Shown one piece after another: positions 31,731-40,936 of a stretch of DNA of 64,000 nucleotides. Source of the stretch: Pelagibius sp037652055. Lineage in GTDB: Bacteria > Pseudomonadota > Alphaproteobacteria > Kiloniellales > Kiloniellaceae. The notes beneath the pieces were generated by a model. The model saw only the letters and a list, made by a program, of their open reading frames with translations. It ran no database searches and was not told the origin of the DNA. The translations under genes were made by a program, and so were the position numbers. Location: assembly GCF_037652055.1 (NCBI RefSeq), contig NZ_JBBKAH010000002.1:186001-250000 (forward strand), read 5' to 3'. How positions within the stretch are numbered: position 1 is the first letter of the stretch; every line of letters starts with the position of its first letter.

Positions 31731-33038
31731 ATGGAAGGCCACACCAGCAACATCACCGAACTGGCCATCGTCGTCGTGGGCGCGATGGCCTGCGGCTTGC
31801 TGATGCGCCATTTCCGCCAGCCGATCCTGCTGGGCTACATCATCGCCGGCGCAGTGCTCGGCCCCTCCGGCTTCGGCTTCGTGCAGAGCCGCGAGCAGGT
31901 CCAGCTGCTGGCCGAGCTGGGCGTCCTCATGCTGCTGTTCTTCATCGGCATGGAGCTGAACCTGCGCGACTTCCGCGCGGTGTGGAAGGTGGCGGTGCTG
32001 ACCACCGCGTTCCAGATCGTCGTCGCCTTCCTCGGCATGTACCTCCTGGGCCTGCTGCTCGACTGGCCGATGGCGCTGACCGTGGTGGTCGGATTCGTGG
32101 TGGCGCTGTCGTCGACCGCCGTCGCGATCAAGATGCTGGAGGAGATCGGCGAGAAGCGCACCCGCGTCGGCTACGTCACCATCGGCATCCTGATCGCCCA
32201 GGACCTGGCGGTGATCCCGATGATCCTCATCATCGGCGCCTTTCACGGCGACGGCGGCATCGGTGCCCTGGCCATTGGAAAGATCGTCATCTCCATCGTC
32301 TTCCTGGCGCTGATGATCGCCTATCTCGGCAAGCGCAAGCGCGTGCGCCTGCCTTTCGCCAAGGGGGTCGGGCGCAACACGGAGCTGACCCCGCTGGCCG
32401 GGCTCGCCTTCTGCTTCGGCGCCGCGGCGGTCTCCGGCCTGCTCGGCCTCTCGGCCTCCTACGGCGCCTTCCTGGCCGGCCTGGTAATCGGCAACTCGAC
32501 CCTGCGCCGCGCCATGATCCACTACACCGAGCCGATCCAGGCGGTTCTGCTGATGGTCTTCTTCCTCACCATTGGGCTGCTGATCGACATCCAGTACATC
32601 TGGGCCAACCTCGGCACCGTGGTCATGCTGGTGCTCTTCGTCGCGGTGCTGAAGACCGCCCTCAACATCGGCCTCATCCGCGCCCTGGGCGAGACCTGGC
32701 CGCGCGCCTTCCTCTCCGCCGTGCTGCTGGCCCAGCTCGGCGAGTTCTCCTTCATTCTGGCCGCGCAAGGGCTTGCCGTCGGCGCCATCGACTGGGAGAG
32801 CCACCGCATGCTGGTCGCCGTCACCGTGCTGTCGCTGATGGTGAGCCCGGTTTGGCTGGAGGCCGCGCGCCGCCTGCACCGCATCGCCTTGCTGGGCATC
32901 ACCTCGGGCCGCGAGACCATTCGTCTGACCATCGGCCCGGAGGCCTTGGCACTGGGCCGCTCGCGCGGCATCATCGCGGCCTGGCTGGCCCGCCTGCGCA
33001 AGGACCGGGCGTCGCCGGGGGACTCATCGGCCGAATAG
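31731..33038 (+). CDS. CPA2 family monovalent cation:proton antiporter
   Basis: 435 residues with about 12 membrane helices from residue 8. Kef-type signatures include RQPILLGYIIAGAVLGP, ELGVLMLLFFIGMELNL, ALSSTAVAIKML and GILIAQDLAVIP. It ends soon after the last helix with a short basic tail and lacks the RCK/TrkA-N domain of KefB/KefC. Potassium or sodium exchange cannot be told. It lies 13 bases upstream of rnhB on the same strand, suggesting one transcript. Confidence 0.9.
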   Translation: MEGHTSNITELAIVVVGAMACGLLMRHFRQPILLGYIIAGAVLGPSGFGFVQSREQVQLLAELGVLMLLFFIGMELNLRDFRAVWKVAVLTTAFQIVVAFLGMYLLGLLLDWPMALTVVVGFVVALSSTAVAIKMLEEIGEKRTRVGYVTIGILIAQDLAVIPMILIIGAFHGDGGIGALAIGKIVISIVFLALMIAYLGKRKRVRLPFAKGVGRNTELTPLAGLAFCFGAAAVSGLLGLSASYGAFLAGLVIGNSTLRRAMIHYTEPIQAVLLMVFFLTIGLLIDIQYIWANLGTVVMLVLFVAVLKTALNIGLIRALGETWPRAFLSAVLLAQLGEFSFILAAQGLAVGAIDWESHRMLVAVTVLSLMVSPVWLEAARRLHRIALLGITSGRETIRLTIGPEALALGRSRGIIAAWLARLRKDRASPGDSSAE

Positions 33039-33051
33039 GAACGGCCGAACC

Positions 33052-33735
33052 ATGGGGAAAGGGGCGAGGGTGCCGGATTTCGTGCTTGAACTGGAACTGG
33101 GTCAGGACCAGGGCAACATCATCATCGGAATCGACGAAGCCGGACGCGCGCCGCTGGCCGGCCCCGTCACCGCCGGCGCGGCATGGCTGGATCACGGGCG
33201 CCTCGACCCGGCACTGGCCTGCCGCATCAACGATTCCAAGAAGCTCTCGGCGCAACTGCGCAACACGATCTTCGAGGCGCTGACCGACGAAGCCAGCGCC
33301 TGTGCGGTCGTTGCCGTCGGTGAGGCCAGCGTCGAGGAGATCGACAGCATCAATATCCTGCAGGCTTCTCTCCTGGCCATGCGGCGCGCCGCCGAGGGGC
33401 TGATTGCCGCCCTCGGCGCCCGGGAGCCGATCCGCAGCGTGCACACCGCGCTGATAGACGGCAACCAGTTGCCCAAGGCCCTGCCCTGCCCGGGCCGTAC
33501 CGTCGTCGCCGGTGACAGCCTCTCTCTCAGCATCGCCGCCGCGTCCATCGTCGCCAAGGTGACGCGCGACCGGGCCATGGCGGCCTTTGCCGAGCAGTTC
33601 CCGGGATACGGCTGGGAACGCAACCAGGGCTACGCCACACCGGAGCACCGCGCCGGCATCGCCCGCCTGGGAATCACCCCCCTGCACCGACGCTCGTTTC
33701 GACCGGTACGTGAAGCCCTTTTGCTAAAGGCTTGA
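33052..33735 (+). CDS. rnhB: Ribonuclease HII
   Basis: 227-residue type 2 RNase H that cuts RNA in RNA-DNA hybrids, including single ribonucleotides. Catalytic residues lie in GIDEAGRAPLAGPV (Asp-Glu pair; the usual GRGPLAG Gly is Ala here), DSKKLS, ALIDGNQLP and ASIVAKVTRD. It is followed by ccrM, and its stop codon overlaps the first of four GAnTC sites. A type 1 RNase H (rnhA) lies at 61571. Confidence 0.95.
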   Translation: MGKGARVPDFVLELELGQDQGNIIIGIDEAGRAPLAGPVTAGAAWLDHGRLDPALACRINDSKKLSAQLRNTIFEALTDEASACAVVAVGEASVEEIDSINILQASLLAMRRAAEGLIAALGAREPIRSVHTALIDGNQLPKALPCPGRTVVAGDSLSLSIAAASIVAKVTRDRAMAAFAEQFPGYGWERNQGYATPEHRAGIARLGITPLHRRSFRPVREALLLKA

Positions 33736-33774
33736 GTCACCAAGACTCTCTTGACGCGCGACTCGGCTTGACTC
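33734..33774. promoter_or_regulatory. Cluster of four GAnTC methylation sites upstream of ccrM
   Basis: GAGTC at 33734, then GACTC at 33744, 33760 and 33770. They form two pairs, each with exact 10-base spacing (one helical turn), 26 bases apart. They sit 70-110 bases before the ccrM start, in the likely promoter and leader. Confidence 0.7.
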
Positions 33775-33843
33775 AGGATGCCCGCTTCGCGCCGAATCGG
33801 GGACGGCGTACCGCCCCGGGGGCGCATAGAGGGGGATCAGCCA

Positions 33844-34923
33844 GTGCAGAAGGATGTGGTCAAGCAGGGCGACTGCATCGCGTTGATGGAGGCCATGCCG
33901 GAGGCCTCGGTCGACATGGTCTTCGCGGATCCGCCCTATAATCTTCAATTGGCGGGCGATCTGCACCGTCCCAACAACAGCAAGGTCGACGCCGTCGACG
34001 ACGCCTGGGACCAGTTCGACAGCTTCGCCGTCTACGACGACTTCACCCGCCGCTGGCTGCGCGCCGCGCGCCGCGTGCTGAAGGACAACGGCACCCTCTG
34101 GGTGATCGGCAGCTACCACAACATCTTCCGCGTCGGCACCGCGCTGCAGGATCTCGAGTACTGGATCCTCAACGACGTGGTGTGGCGCAAGACCAACCCG
34201 ATGCCGAACTTCCGCGGCCGGCGCTTCACCAACGCGCACGAGACCATGATCTGGGCGGCCAAGGACAAGGACGCGCGCTACACCTTCAACTACGACGCCA
34301 TGAAGCGCCTCAACGACGACCTGCAGATGCGCAGCGACTGGCTGATCCCGATCTGCAGCGGCGGCGAGCGCCTGAAGAATGATCAGGGCGAAAAGGCGCA
34401 CCCGACCCAGAAGCCCGAAGCCCTGCTCCACCGCGTCATCATGGCGGCGACCAGGCCGGGCGAGACCGTGCTGGATCCCTTCTTTGGCTCCGGCACCACC
34501 GGCGCCGTCGCCAAGAAGCTGGGCCGCCACTTCATCGGCCTGGAGCGCGACCCCGACTACATCGCCGCCGCCAAGAAGCGCATCGCGCAGGTGCAGCCGA
34601 TCACCGACCTGGAACTGATCGAGACGCCGGGCAAGCGCAGCGAGCCGCGCATTCCCTTCGGCTGGCTGATAGAGCACGGCCTGCTGGAACCGGGCACCGT
34701 GCTGCACGGCCCCGACAAGCGCTTCCGCGCCAAGGTGCGCGCCGACGGCACCCTCATCACCAGCGACTTCAAGGGCTCGATCCACCAGGTCGGCGCCCAC
34801 CTGCAGGGCGCACCATCCTGCAACGGCTGGTCGTTCTGGCACGTCATCACCGACGGCAAGCCGGTCTCGATCGACGTGCTGCGCCAGAAACTGCGCGCCA
34901 ACCTGCCCAAGACGATGAACTGA
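33844..34923 (+). CDS. ccrM: Cell-cycle-regulated DNA adenine methyltransferase CcrM
   Basis: 359-residue beta-class N6-adenine methyltransferase for GAnTC, essential or important in cell-cycle control of many alphaproteobacteria. Catalytic DPPYNLQL is near the N-terminus, the central specificity region has WVIGSYHNIFRVG and VVWRKTNPMPNFRGRRF, and the SAM motif DPFFGSGTTGAVA follows. The C-terminal extension (IHQVGAHLQGAPSCNGWSFW) is the CcrM-specific domain. GTG 33844 with GAGGGGGAT upstream gives the usual length. The dense GAnTC cluster in its leader suggests control by methylation state. Confidence 0.97.
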   Translation: MQKDVVKQGDCIALMEAMPEASVDMVFADPPYNLQLAGDLHRPNNSKVDAVDDAWDQFDSFAVYDDFTRRWLRAARRVLKDNGTLWVIGSYHNIFRVGTALQDLEYWILNDVVWRKTNPMPNFRGRRFTNAHETMIWAAKDKDARYTFNYDAMKRLNDDLQMRSDWLIPICSGGERLKNDQGEKAHPTQKPEALLHRVIMAATRPGETVLDPFFGSGTTGAVAKKLGRHFIGLERDPDYIAAAKKRIAQVQPITDLELIETPGKRSEPRIPFGWLIEHGLLEPGTVLHGPDKRFRAKVRADGTLITSDFKGSIHQVGAHLQGAPSCNGWSFWHVITDGKPVSIDVLRQKLRANLPKTMN

Positions 34924-34936
34924 AGCGGACGCGGAT

Positions 34937-36217
34937 TCAGCAGGGGGCTGCCAGATAGGCCCTCTGCGCCGCCTTCGTCAGGCCCTTTGCGACAGCCGAA
35001 AACGGATCTGAGGGGACGAGGCGTGCATTGGGCACGACATCCAGGATGGTCCGGCGTATTTCCGGCAGCAAAGTCGACCCGCCGGTCAGGACGATATGAT
35101 CGATACGTTCCGCGGGTACGCCGGCAAGTTCCAGCGTCTTGCCGACCGAGAGTCCGATTCGCTCCAACTGAGGTTCGAAGTACTGCGACAGAGCCGCCTG
35201 GCTCACGTCGATCGCCCCCAAACCGTCGAAGTCAGGAAGGTTCAGCCGGGCGGTCGGGTTATCGCTGAGGGCGATCTTGACCCGCTCGACGGCGTTGGCG
35301 AGCCTGTGGCCGAGCCGCCGCTCCAAAATCATGAGAAGATGCGCAATCTTCTGAGGCTCCAGAGCCTGGCCCATCACCTCACGGACTTCCCGGCGAAGCG
35401 CTTGGGTGTAGCAGAAGTGGATTTTCTGCCAGGTCGCCAGGTCGCGGTAGTAACGCGGCGGAACCGGCAGAATGTCGTCTGAAGTGAGGGCGCGCATCTC
35501 GGATCCGTAGCCGAACATCGGCATGACCGCTTTCAAGGAAAGGCGCCTGTCTAGGTCGGTACCGCCGATATGCACGCCGTGATTGGCAAGAATCTCGAAT
35601 CCACCGATGTCATGCGAGGATCGACCCGCCGACCGATGCGCCACCGAGAAGTCCGACGTGCCGCCCCCGATATCGGCGACCAGGACGTATTTCGGATCAC
35701 CCATGTTCGCTTCTGCATCGATAAGGGCCGCAACCGGTTCGTAAACAAACCGCACTTCGCTGTAGCCAGACTTCTCCAGAACATCGCGCAACAGCGCTTC
35801 TGCTTCTGCGTCCTTCTTGTCGTCTTCGTCGACGAAGCGGACTGGACGCCCCGCGACCAAACGCGAAATCTCCGCGCCAGCGGATCTCTCTGCGCTGCTC
35901 TTCAGGTCGGTGAGAAAGTGCGCCAGCAATGCGCGCAGCGGCCAGGCACGCCGGCCCATCCGCGTCGACTCCTCTGCCAGACTGGTTCCAAGGATGCTTT
36001 TCAGGGCGCGCAGATAGCGCCCCTCATGACCATCGAGGAAGCGCGCTTCCGCCTCGTGTCCGCAAACCAAGACCGCCTCGTCTTCGTCGTAGAACAGCGC
36101 TGTCGGTACGGAATGTCCCCCGCGCTCGAAGCGGTGCAGTTGAAGAGCCCTGTCGGTGGCGAATCCGATCGCCGAATTCGACGTGCCAAAGTCCAGCCCG
36201 GCTACGATGGAATTCAT
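34937..36217 (-). CDS. Hsp70 family protein, YegD-like
   Basis: 426 residues comprising only the actin-like ATPase part of Hsp70. GLDFGTSNSAIG is the phosphate-1 loop, VADIGGGTSDFSV the phosphate-2 loop and VLTGGSTLLPEIR the adenosine site. The C-terminal peptide-binding domain of DnaK is missing, as in E. coli YegD. Partner and substrate are unknown. It is convergent with ccrM (14 bases between stops). Confidence 0.9.
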   Translation of the reverse strand: MNSIVAGLDFGTSNSAIGFATDRALQLHRFERGGHSVPTALFYDEDEAVLVCGHEAEARFLDGHEGRYLRALKSILGTSLAEESTRMGRRAWPLRALLAHFLTDLKSSAERSAGAEISRLVAGRPVRFVDEDDKKDAEAEALLRDVLEKSGYSEVRFVYEPVAALIDAEANMGDPKYVLVADIGGGTSDFSVAHRSAGRSSHDIGGFEILANHGVHIGGTDLDRRLSLKAVMPMFGYGSEMRALTSDDILPVPPRYYRDLATWQKIHFCYTQALRREVREVMGQALEPQKIAHLLMILERRLGHRLANAVERVKIALSDNPTARLNLPDFDGLGAIDVSQAALSQYFEPQLERIGLSVGKTLELAGVPAERIDHIVLTGGSTLLPEIRRTILDVVPNARLVPSDPFSAVAKGLTKAAQRAYLAAPC

Positions 36218-36440
36218 TGGTTTTGCGAGTCCGCTTCAACTGGCGAGGCACCGGCGCGCGGCGGGGCGGCAGATGCCTCGAGGGCATCTTCGATTCCCGC
36301 ACACTTGCCCGGTCCAAAGCTTCTAGCGATAGACCCGGCCAAATGCTACGGCAATGAAGGCAGAGTCGAATTCGGACGCACTAACGCGGCGCGGAGCCGA
36401 CGCCGTCGCCGAATCACGCTGCAACGTCGTCCCGACCTGC

Positions 36441-36779
36441 CTAAAGCGCGTTGTCGCCGGTCTCGCCGGTGCGGATGCGGCGCACCTCGTCCAGGTCGAA
36501 CACGAAGATCTTGCCGTCGCCGATCTTGCCGCTGCGCGCGGCCTCGGTGACCGCTTCGACCACCGCCTCGGCCTGGCCGTCGCTGACCGCGATCTCGATC
36601 TTGACCTTGGGCACGTAGTTGATCTCGTACTCGGCGCCGCGATAGACCTCGGTGTGGCCCTTCTGGCGACCGTAGCCGTAGACGTCGCTGGCCGTCATGC
36701 CGTGCACGCCGATGGCGCCCAGCGCCTCGCGCACCTTGTCCAGGCGGTGCGGCTGGATGATCGCCGTGATGTATTTCAT
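36441..36779 (-). CDS. glnK: Nitrogen regulatory protein P-II
   Basis: 112-residue PII signal protein that senses 2-oxoglutarate, ATP/ADP and uridylylation. Y51 in the T-loop (TEVYRGAEYE) is the modification site; KIGDGKIFVFDLDEVRRIRTGE is the C-terminal signature. It follows amtB by 23 bases in the same operon, and the product should block the AmtB channel when nitrogen is ample. Confidence 0.95.
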   Translation of the reverse strand: MKYITAIIQPHRLDKVREALGAIGVHGMTASDVYGYGRQKGHTEVYRGAEYEINYVPKVKIEIAVSDGQAEAVVEAVTEAARSGKIGDGKIFVFDLDEVRRIRTGETGDNAL

Positions 36780-36802
36780 GGCTGTTGCCTCCTTATGGCC
36801 GC

Positions 36803-38017
36803 TCAGGGGTTGTAGGCGGTTTCGCCGTGGGCGGTGAAATCCAAGCCTTCGATCTCCTGCTCCTTGCTGACGCGCAGGCCGATGGTCATCGCGATGACCT
36901 TCACGATGACGAAGGTGGCGAGCGCGCTCCACACCGTGACGGCGCCGACGCCGGCGAGTTGCACCACCAGCTGGCTCATCGCGCCGCCTTCCGCGTTGAC
37001 GCCGGTGCCGCCCGGCAGGAAGGCCAGAAACGCGACCAGCAGGGTACCGGTCGCGCCGCCGACGCCGTGCACCGCCAGCACGTCGAGGGAGTCGTCGATC
37101 TTGAGGCGGTGCTTCACCAGGTCGACGGCGAGGTAGCAGACGATGCCGCCGGCAAGGCCCAGCAGAATGCCGCCCAGGGGACCGACGAAGCCGGAGGCCG
37201 GCGTGACGGTGGCGAGGCCGGCGATGGTGCCGGTGACGAATCCGACCACGCTGGGCTTGCCGAAGCGCCACCGCTCGATGACCAGCCAGGTAAGCGAGCC
37301 GACGGCAGCGGAGAGATGCGTCACCAGCATCGCCATGCCGGCATCGCCGCCGGCGCCAAGCGCCGAGCCGGCGTTGAAGCCGAACCAGCCGACCCACAGC
37401 AGGCAGGCGCCGACCATCACCATCCAAGGCGCGTGCGGCGGGCGGATGGAACGCGGAAAGCCGTCGCGCGCACCCAGCATGGCGGCGATCACCAGCGCCG
37501 ACACGCCGGCCGTCACGTGCACCACGATGCCGCCGGCGTAGTCCATCACGCCCAGCCCCGCCAGCCAGCCGCCACCCCACACCCAGTGGGTGACCGGCAC
37601 GTAGACCACCAGCAGCCAGGCCACCGAGAAGACCATGACGGCGCCGAAGCGGATGCGTTCCACGAAGGCGCCGACGATGAGCGCCGGGGTGATGATGGCG
37701 AAGGTCATCTGGAACATGATGAAGACGCTCTCCGGCAGTCCAGTGCCGTCGAACGCGGCGCCGCGCTCCAGCCCGGCCAGCAGCACCCGGTCGAGGCCGC
37801 CGATGACGGCATTGCCCGCCTCGAAAGCCAGCGAATAGCCGCAGATCACCCAGACGACGGAGGCCAGGGCAGCGATGGTGATGCAGTGCATCAGCACCGA
37901 AAGGACGTTCTTGGCCTGCACCAGCCCGGCATAGAACAGCGCCAGCCCCGGCAAAGTCATCAGGAGCACCAGCGCCGTGGACGTCAGGATCCAGGCGGTA
38001 TCGCCACTGTTTGTCAT
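36803..38017 (-). CDS. amtB: Ammonium transporter AmtB
   Basis: 404-residue trimeric channel with 11 expected membrane helices. The twin pore histidines are in AGGIVVHVTAGVSALV and LAVHGVGGATG; GFNAGSALGAGG is typical of the family. Start ATG 38017 has GGGGGA six bases upstream. Here amtB precedes glnK, the reverse of the common glnK-amtB order. No convincing sigma-54 site is seen upstream, but an inverted repeat is present at 38067. Confidence 0.95.
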   Translation of the reverse strand: MTNSGDTAWILTSTALVLLMTLPGLALFYAGLVQAKNVLSVLMHCITIAALASVVWVICGYSLAFEAGNAVIGGLDRVLLAGLERGAAFDGTGLPESVFIMFQMTFAIITPALIVGAFVERIRFGAVMVFSVAWLLVVYVPVTHWVWGGGWLAGLGVMDYAGGIVVHVTAGVSALVIAAMLGARDGFPRSIRPPHAPWMVMVGACLLWVGWFGFNAGSALGAGGDAGMAMLVTHLSAAVGSLTWLVIERWRFGKPSVVGFVTGTIAGLATVTPASGFVGPLGGILLGLAGGIVCYLAVDLVKHRLKIDDSLDVLAVHGVGGATGTLLVAFLAFLPGGTGVNAEGGAMSQLVVQLAGVGAVTVWSALATFVIVKVIAMTIGLRVSKEQEIEGLDFTAHGETAYNP

Positions 38018-38066
38018 CGGATTTCCCCCAAGAGCCGGCCCGCGCTTGGCGCCGGACAGCACGGCA

Positions 38067-38084
38067 ATTCGTTATTATACGAAT
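38067..38084. promoter_or_regulatory. Inverted repeat ATTCGT-N6-ACGAAT upstream of amtB
   Basis: A perfect 6-base dyad around TATTAT, 50 bases before the amtB start, AT-rich in a GC-rich region. A regulator site or the core promoter is possible. Confidence 0.35.
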
Positions 38085-38289
38085 GAGGGATAGCCGAGCG
38101 GGGCAGCCGCTGCAACTGGCGGATCACCCCACCGCAGCAGGAAGGGGAAATGCCACGACGACAATCAGCCTGCCGAATTATCAATCTATAATTGAATTAG
38201 TCCACAACGGAGAAAGCCTTTAGTAAGGAAGCAAATGATACGATTGGAAATCTAGCCAGTACAATTATCTCCATGTGGCAAGGGTCCCC

Positions 38290-39708
38290 ATGCCGGCAGC
38301 CATCCCGATTCCTGCGGACGAGCAAGAGCGCCTTGAACGGCTGCGGCGGTACCGGATTCTGGACACGCTGCCGAACGAGGCCTTCGACCGCATCACCCGG
38401 CTGGCCAGCCGCCTGCTGAAGGTGCCCATCGCCGTGGTCTCCTTCGTCGATGAGGACCGCCAGTGGTTCAAGTCGAAGATCGGCCTCGAGGCGGTGGAAA
38501 CTCCCCGCGAGGTTTCCTTCTGCGCCCACGCCATCTGCAGCGACGACGTCCTGGTCGTGGCCGACGCGCGGTACGACCCGCGCTTTGCCGAGAACCCCCT
38601 GGTGACCGGCGACCCCCGCATAAGGTTCTACGCCGGGGCGCCGCTGCGCAGCCCGGACGGCCACAACATGGGAGCGCTCTGCATCGTCGATCAGACGCCG
38701 CGCGCGTTCTCCGAGGAGGACCGCGTGCTGCTGCACGACCTCGCGCAGATCGTCATCGACGAGATGGAACTGCACGCCCTAGCCCAGCGCGAGCAGCAGG
38801 CCCGCGACCGCCTGTTCGACGCCATTGAAGCGCTGCCGGACGGCTTCGTCTACTACGATGCCGACGACCGCCTGGAGATGTGCAATCAGCGCTACCGTGA
38901 GATCTATGCCGAGAGCGCCCACCTGATGGTGCCGGGCACTCCCTTCGAGGAAGTGATCCGCGGCGGCGTGGCCAACGGACAATACCCCGCAGCAGCCGGC
39001 AACGAGGAAGCCTGGATCCGCAATCGCTTGCAGCTTCACCGCGCGACCCCGGGGCCGCTGGAACAGGAGCTGCCCAACGGCCGCTGGATCCGCATCGTCG
39101 AGCGGCGTACCGGGGACGGCGGCCTGGTCGGCTTCCGCACCGACATCACCGAATTGAAGGAGCGCGAATTCGCCCTGCGGCGCCTGGCCACCACCGATCC
39201 GCTCACCGGTGCGATGAACCGCCGCCTCTTCCTCGACGCGGGCGACCGCGAATTGCGCCGCGCGCGCCGCTACGAGGCGCCGCTCTCGATCATTCTGCTG
39301 GACGTCGACTTCTTCAAGCGGATCAACGACGGCTTCGGACATGCCGCGGGCGACAGGGTGCTGCGGCGCCTGGTGGAGGAAGCCAACGCGACCCTGCGCG
39401 AACACGACCTGGTGTGCCGCTACGGCGGTGAGGAATTCGCCGTGCTGTTTCCGGAGACCGATGAAGTTGCCGCCGAGATCGCCGCCGAACGCCTGCGTAG
39501 CGCCATCGAAGCACTGGAGGTCGCGACGGAGAAAGGCATCGTGCGGACCACCATCAGCATCGGCGGCACCCAGATCGACGTGCACAACGACAGCCTGGAG
39601 TCCGCACTGTCGCGCGCCGACACCGCGCTCTACGCGGCCAAGGCGGCCGGACGCAACCGGGTCCAGTTCCAGCGCGCCAACTTCGCGCCGCTGGAGGCTG
39701 CGCTCTAA
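38290..39708 (+). CDS. Diguanylate cyclase with GAF and PAS sensor domains
   Basis: 472 residues. A GAF domain (about 20-160) opens with RYRILDTLPNEAFDRITRLA; a PAS domain (about 170-285) has PDGFVYYDADDRLEMCN; a GGDEF domain follows. The active site is GGEEF (379-383) and the inhibitory I-site R370-x2-D373 is intact five residues before it, so product inhibition by c-di-GMP is expected. No transmembrane segment, so it senses cytoplasmic signals. AAGGG precedes the ATG at 38290. Confidence 0.92.
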   Translation: MPAAIPIPADEQERLERLRRYRILDTLPNEAFDRITRLASRLLKVPIAVVSFVDEDRQWFKSKIGLEAVETPREVSFCAHAICSDDVLVVADARYDPRFAENPLVTGDPRIRFYAGAPLRSPDGHNMGALCIVDQTPRAFSEEDRVLLHDLAQIVIDEMELHALAQREQQARDRLFDAIEALPDGFVYYDADDRLEMCNQRYREIYAESAHLMVPGTPFEEVIRGGVANGQYPAAAGNEEAWIRNRLQLHRATPGPLEQELPNGRWIRIVERRTGDGGLVGFRTDITELKEREFALRRLATTDPLTGAMNRRLFLDAGDRELRRARRYEAPLSIILLDVDFFKRINDGFGHAAGDRVLRRLVEEANATLREHDLVCRYGGEEFAVLFPETDEVAAEIAAERLRSAIEALEVATEKGIVRTTISIGGTQIDVHNDSLESALSRADTALYAAKAAGRNRVQFQRANFAPLEAAL

Positions 39709-39790
39709 ACCCTAGCCCGTGCCCGTTTTCCTTTGGGCGGGAGAGCCCCCGCGCGATAGGCTGCGCCGTCTTCAGTCATCGGCGATTCCC

Positions 39791-40936
39791 ATGCCCCAAG
39801 TTTTTCTCGATCGCGACCTCATCGGCCGTCCCGGCGGGCGGCGCGACATCACCACCCCCGCCCTGGTGCTCGACCTCGACGTGCTGGAGGCCAACCTCGA
39901 TGCCATGACGGCCTGGGCCACAAGCCAGGACATCGCGCTGAGGCCCCACGCCAAGACCCACAAGTGCGCCGCCATCGGCCGGCTGCAGATGGAACGCGGC
40001 GCGCTGGGCTTGTGCTGCGCCAAGCTGGCCGAAGCCGAAGCGCTGAACGCTGCGGGGCTCCGCCGCTTCCTGCTGACCTCGCCGGTCGTCGGCGCACGCA
40101 AGGTCACGCGGCTGATGACGCTGGCCGCACAATGCGAAGACCTCATGGTCGTGGTGGACGACGCCGGCAACGTCGATGACCTCGCCGCCGCGGCAAAAGC
40201 GGCCGGCCACGATCTGGCGCTGCTGATCGACGTCGACGTCGGCCTGCGGCGCACCGGCGTCACCTCCACCGAAGCGGCGCTCGCCCTGGCCGAGCGGATC
40301 GCCGCCGCCCCCCGCCTGAAACTGCACGGCCTGCAAGGCTATGCCGGCGGCGTGCAGCACATCACCGACTTTGAGGCGCGCCGCCGCGCCTCTCACGAGA
40401 GCCTCGCCATCCTCGCCGCAGTGCGCGCGGCGCTGGAGGCGGCGGACCATCCCTGCCCGATCATGACCGGCGGCGGCACCGGCACCCACGCCATCGACCC
40501 CGCCGCCGGGGTGCTGAACGAGTTGCAGGTCGGCTCCTATATCGTGTCGGACGTCGAATACGACGCGGTCGACTTGACCGGTGACGCCAGCCGGCGCTTC
40601 CGCAACGCGCTCTGCGTCTATGCCCGGGTCGTGAGCGCCTGCCATGAGGGCATCGCTACCATCGACGCCGGGTCCAAGAGCCTGGCCATGGACGGCCCCG
40701 CACCGCGGGTCGCCTTCGGCGCACCGGAGGGCACGCGCTACAGCTGCAGCGGCGACGAGTTCGGCGAGCTGGCGCTGCCGCGCGGCCACAACGAACCCCT
40801 GCGGCCCGGCGACCTGGTGGCGCTGGTGGTGCCGCACTGCGATCCGACCATCAACTGCTTCGACTGGTACCACTGCGTCCGCGGCGACACCCTGGTCGAC
40901 GCCTGGCCGATCGAGGCGAGAGGGGCCGCGGCCTAA
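39791..40936 (+). CDS. D-threonine aldolase-like PLP enzyme (DSD1 family)
   Basis: 381-residue fold-type III (alanine racemase-like) PLP protein. The lysine for PLP is in LRPHAKTHK; the metal site characteristic of D-threonine aldolase and 3-hydroxy-D-aspartate aldolase is visible as VVPHCDPTIN near the C-terminus, and MTGGGTGTH binds the phosphate. It probably cleaves a D-beta-hydroxy amino acid to glycine and an aldehyde. Its last four bases overlap the end of the convergent EamA gene. Confidence 0.88.
   Translation: MPQVFLDRDLIGRPGGRRDITTPALVLDLDVLEANLDAMTAWATSQDIALRPHAKTHKCAAIGRLQMERGALGLCCAKLAEAEALNAAGLRRFLLTSPVVGARKVTRLMTLAAQCEDLMVVVDDAGNVDDLAAAAKAAGHDLALLIDVDVGLRRTGVTSTEAALALAERIAAAPRLKLHGLQGYAGGVQHITDFEARRRASHESLAILAAVRAALEAADHPCPIMTGGGTGTHAIDPAAGVLNELQVGSYIVSDVEYDAVDLTGDASRRFRNALCVYARVVSACHEGIATIDAGSKSLAMDGPAPRVAFGAPEGTRYSCSGDEFGELALPRGHNEPLRPGDLVALVVPHCDPTINCFDWYHCVRGDTLVDAWPIEARGAAA

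Noticed and set aside
36780..37580. Fusion of glnK to a long upstream reading
   Set aside because: The upstream part is an out-of-frame reading of amtB; the PII protein starts at ATG 36779.
38105..38130. Possible sigma-54 promoter of amtB (minus strand)
   Set aside because: The -12 part fits TTGCA but the -24 GG is GA; core mismatch makes it unlikely.
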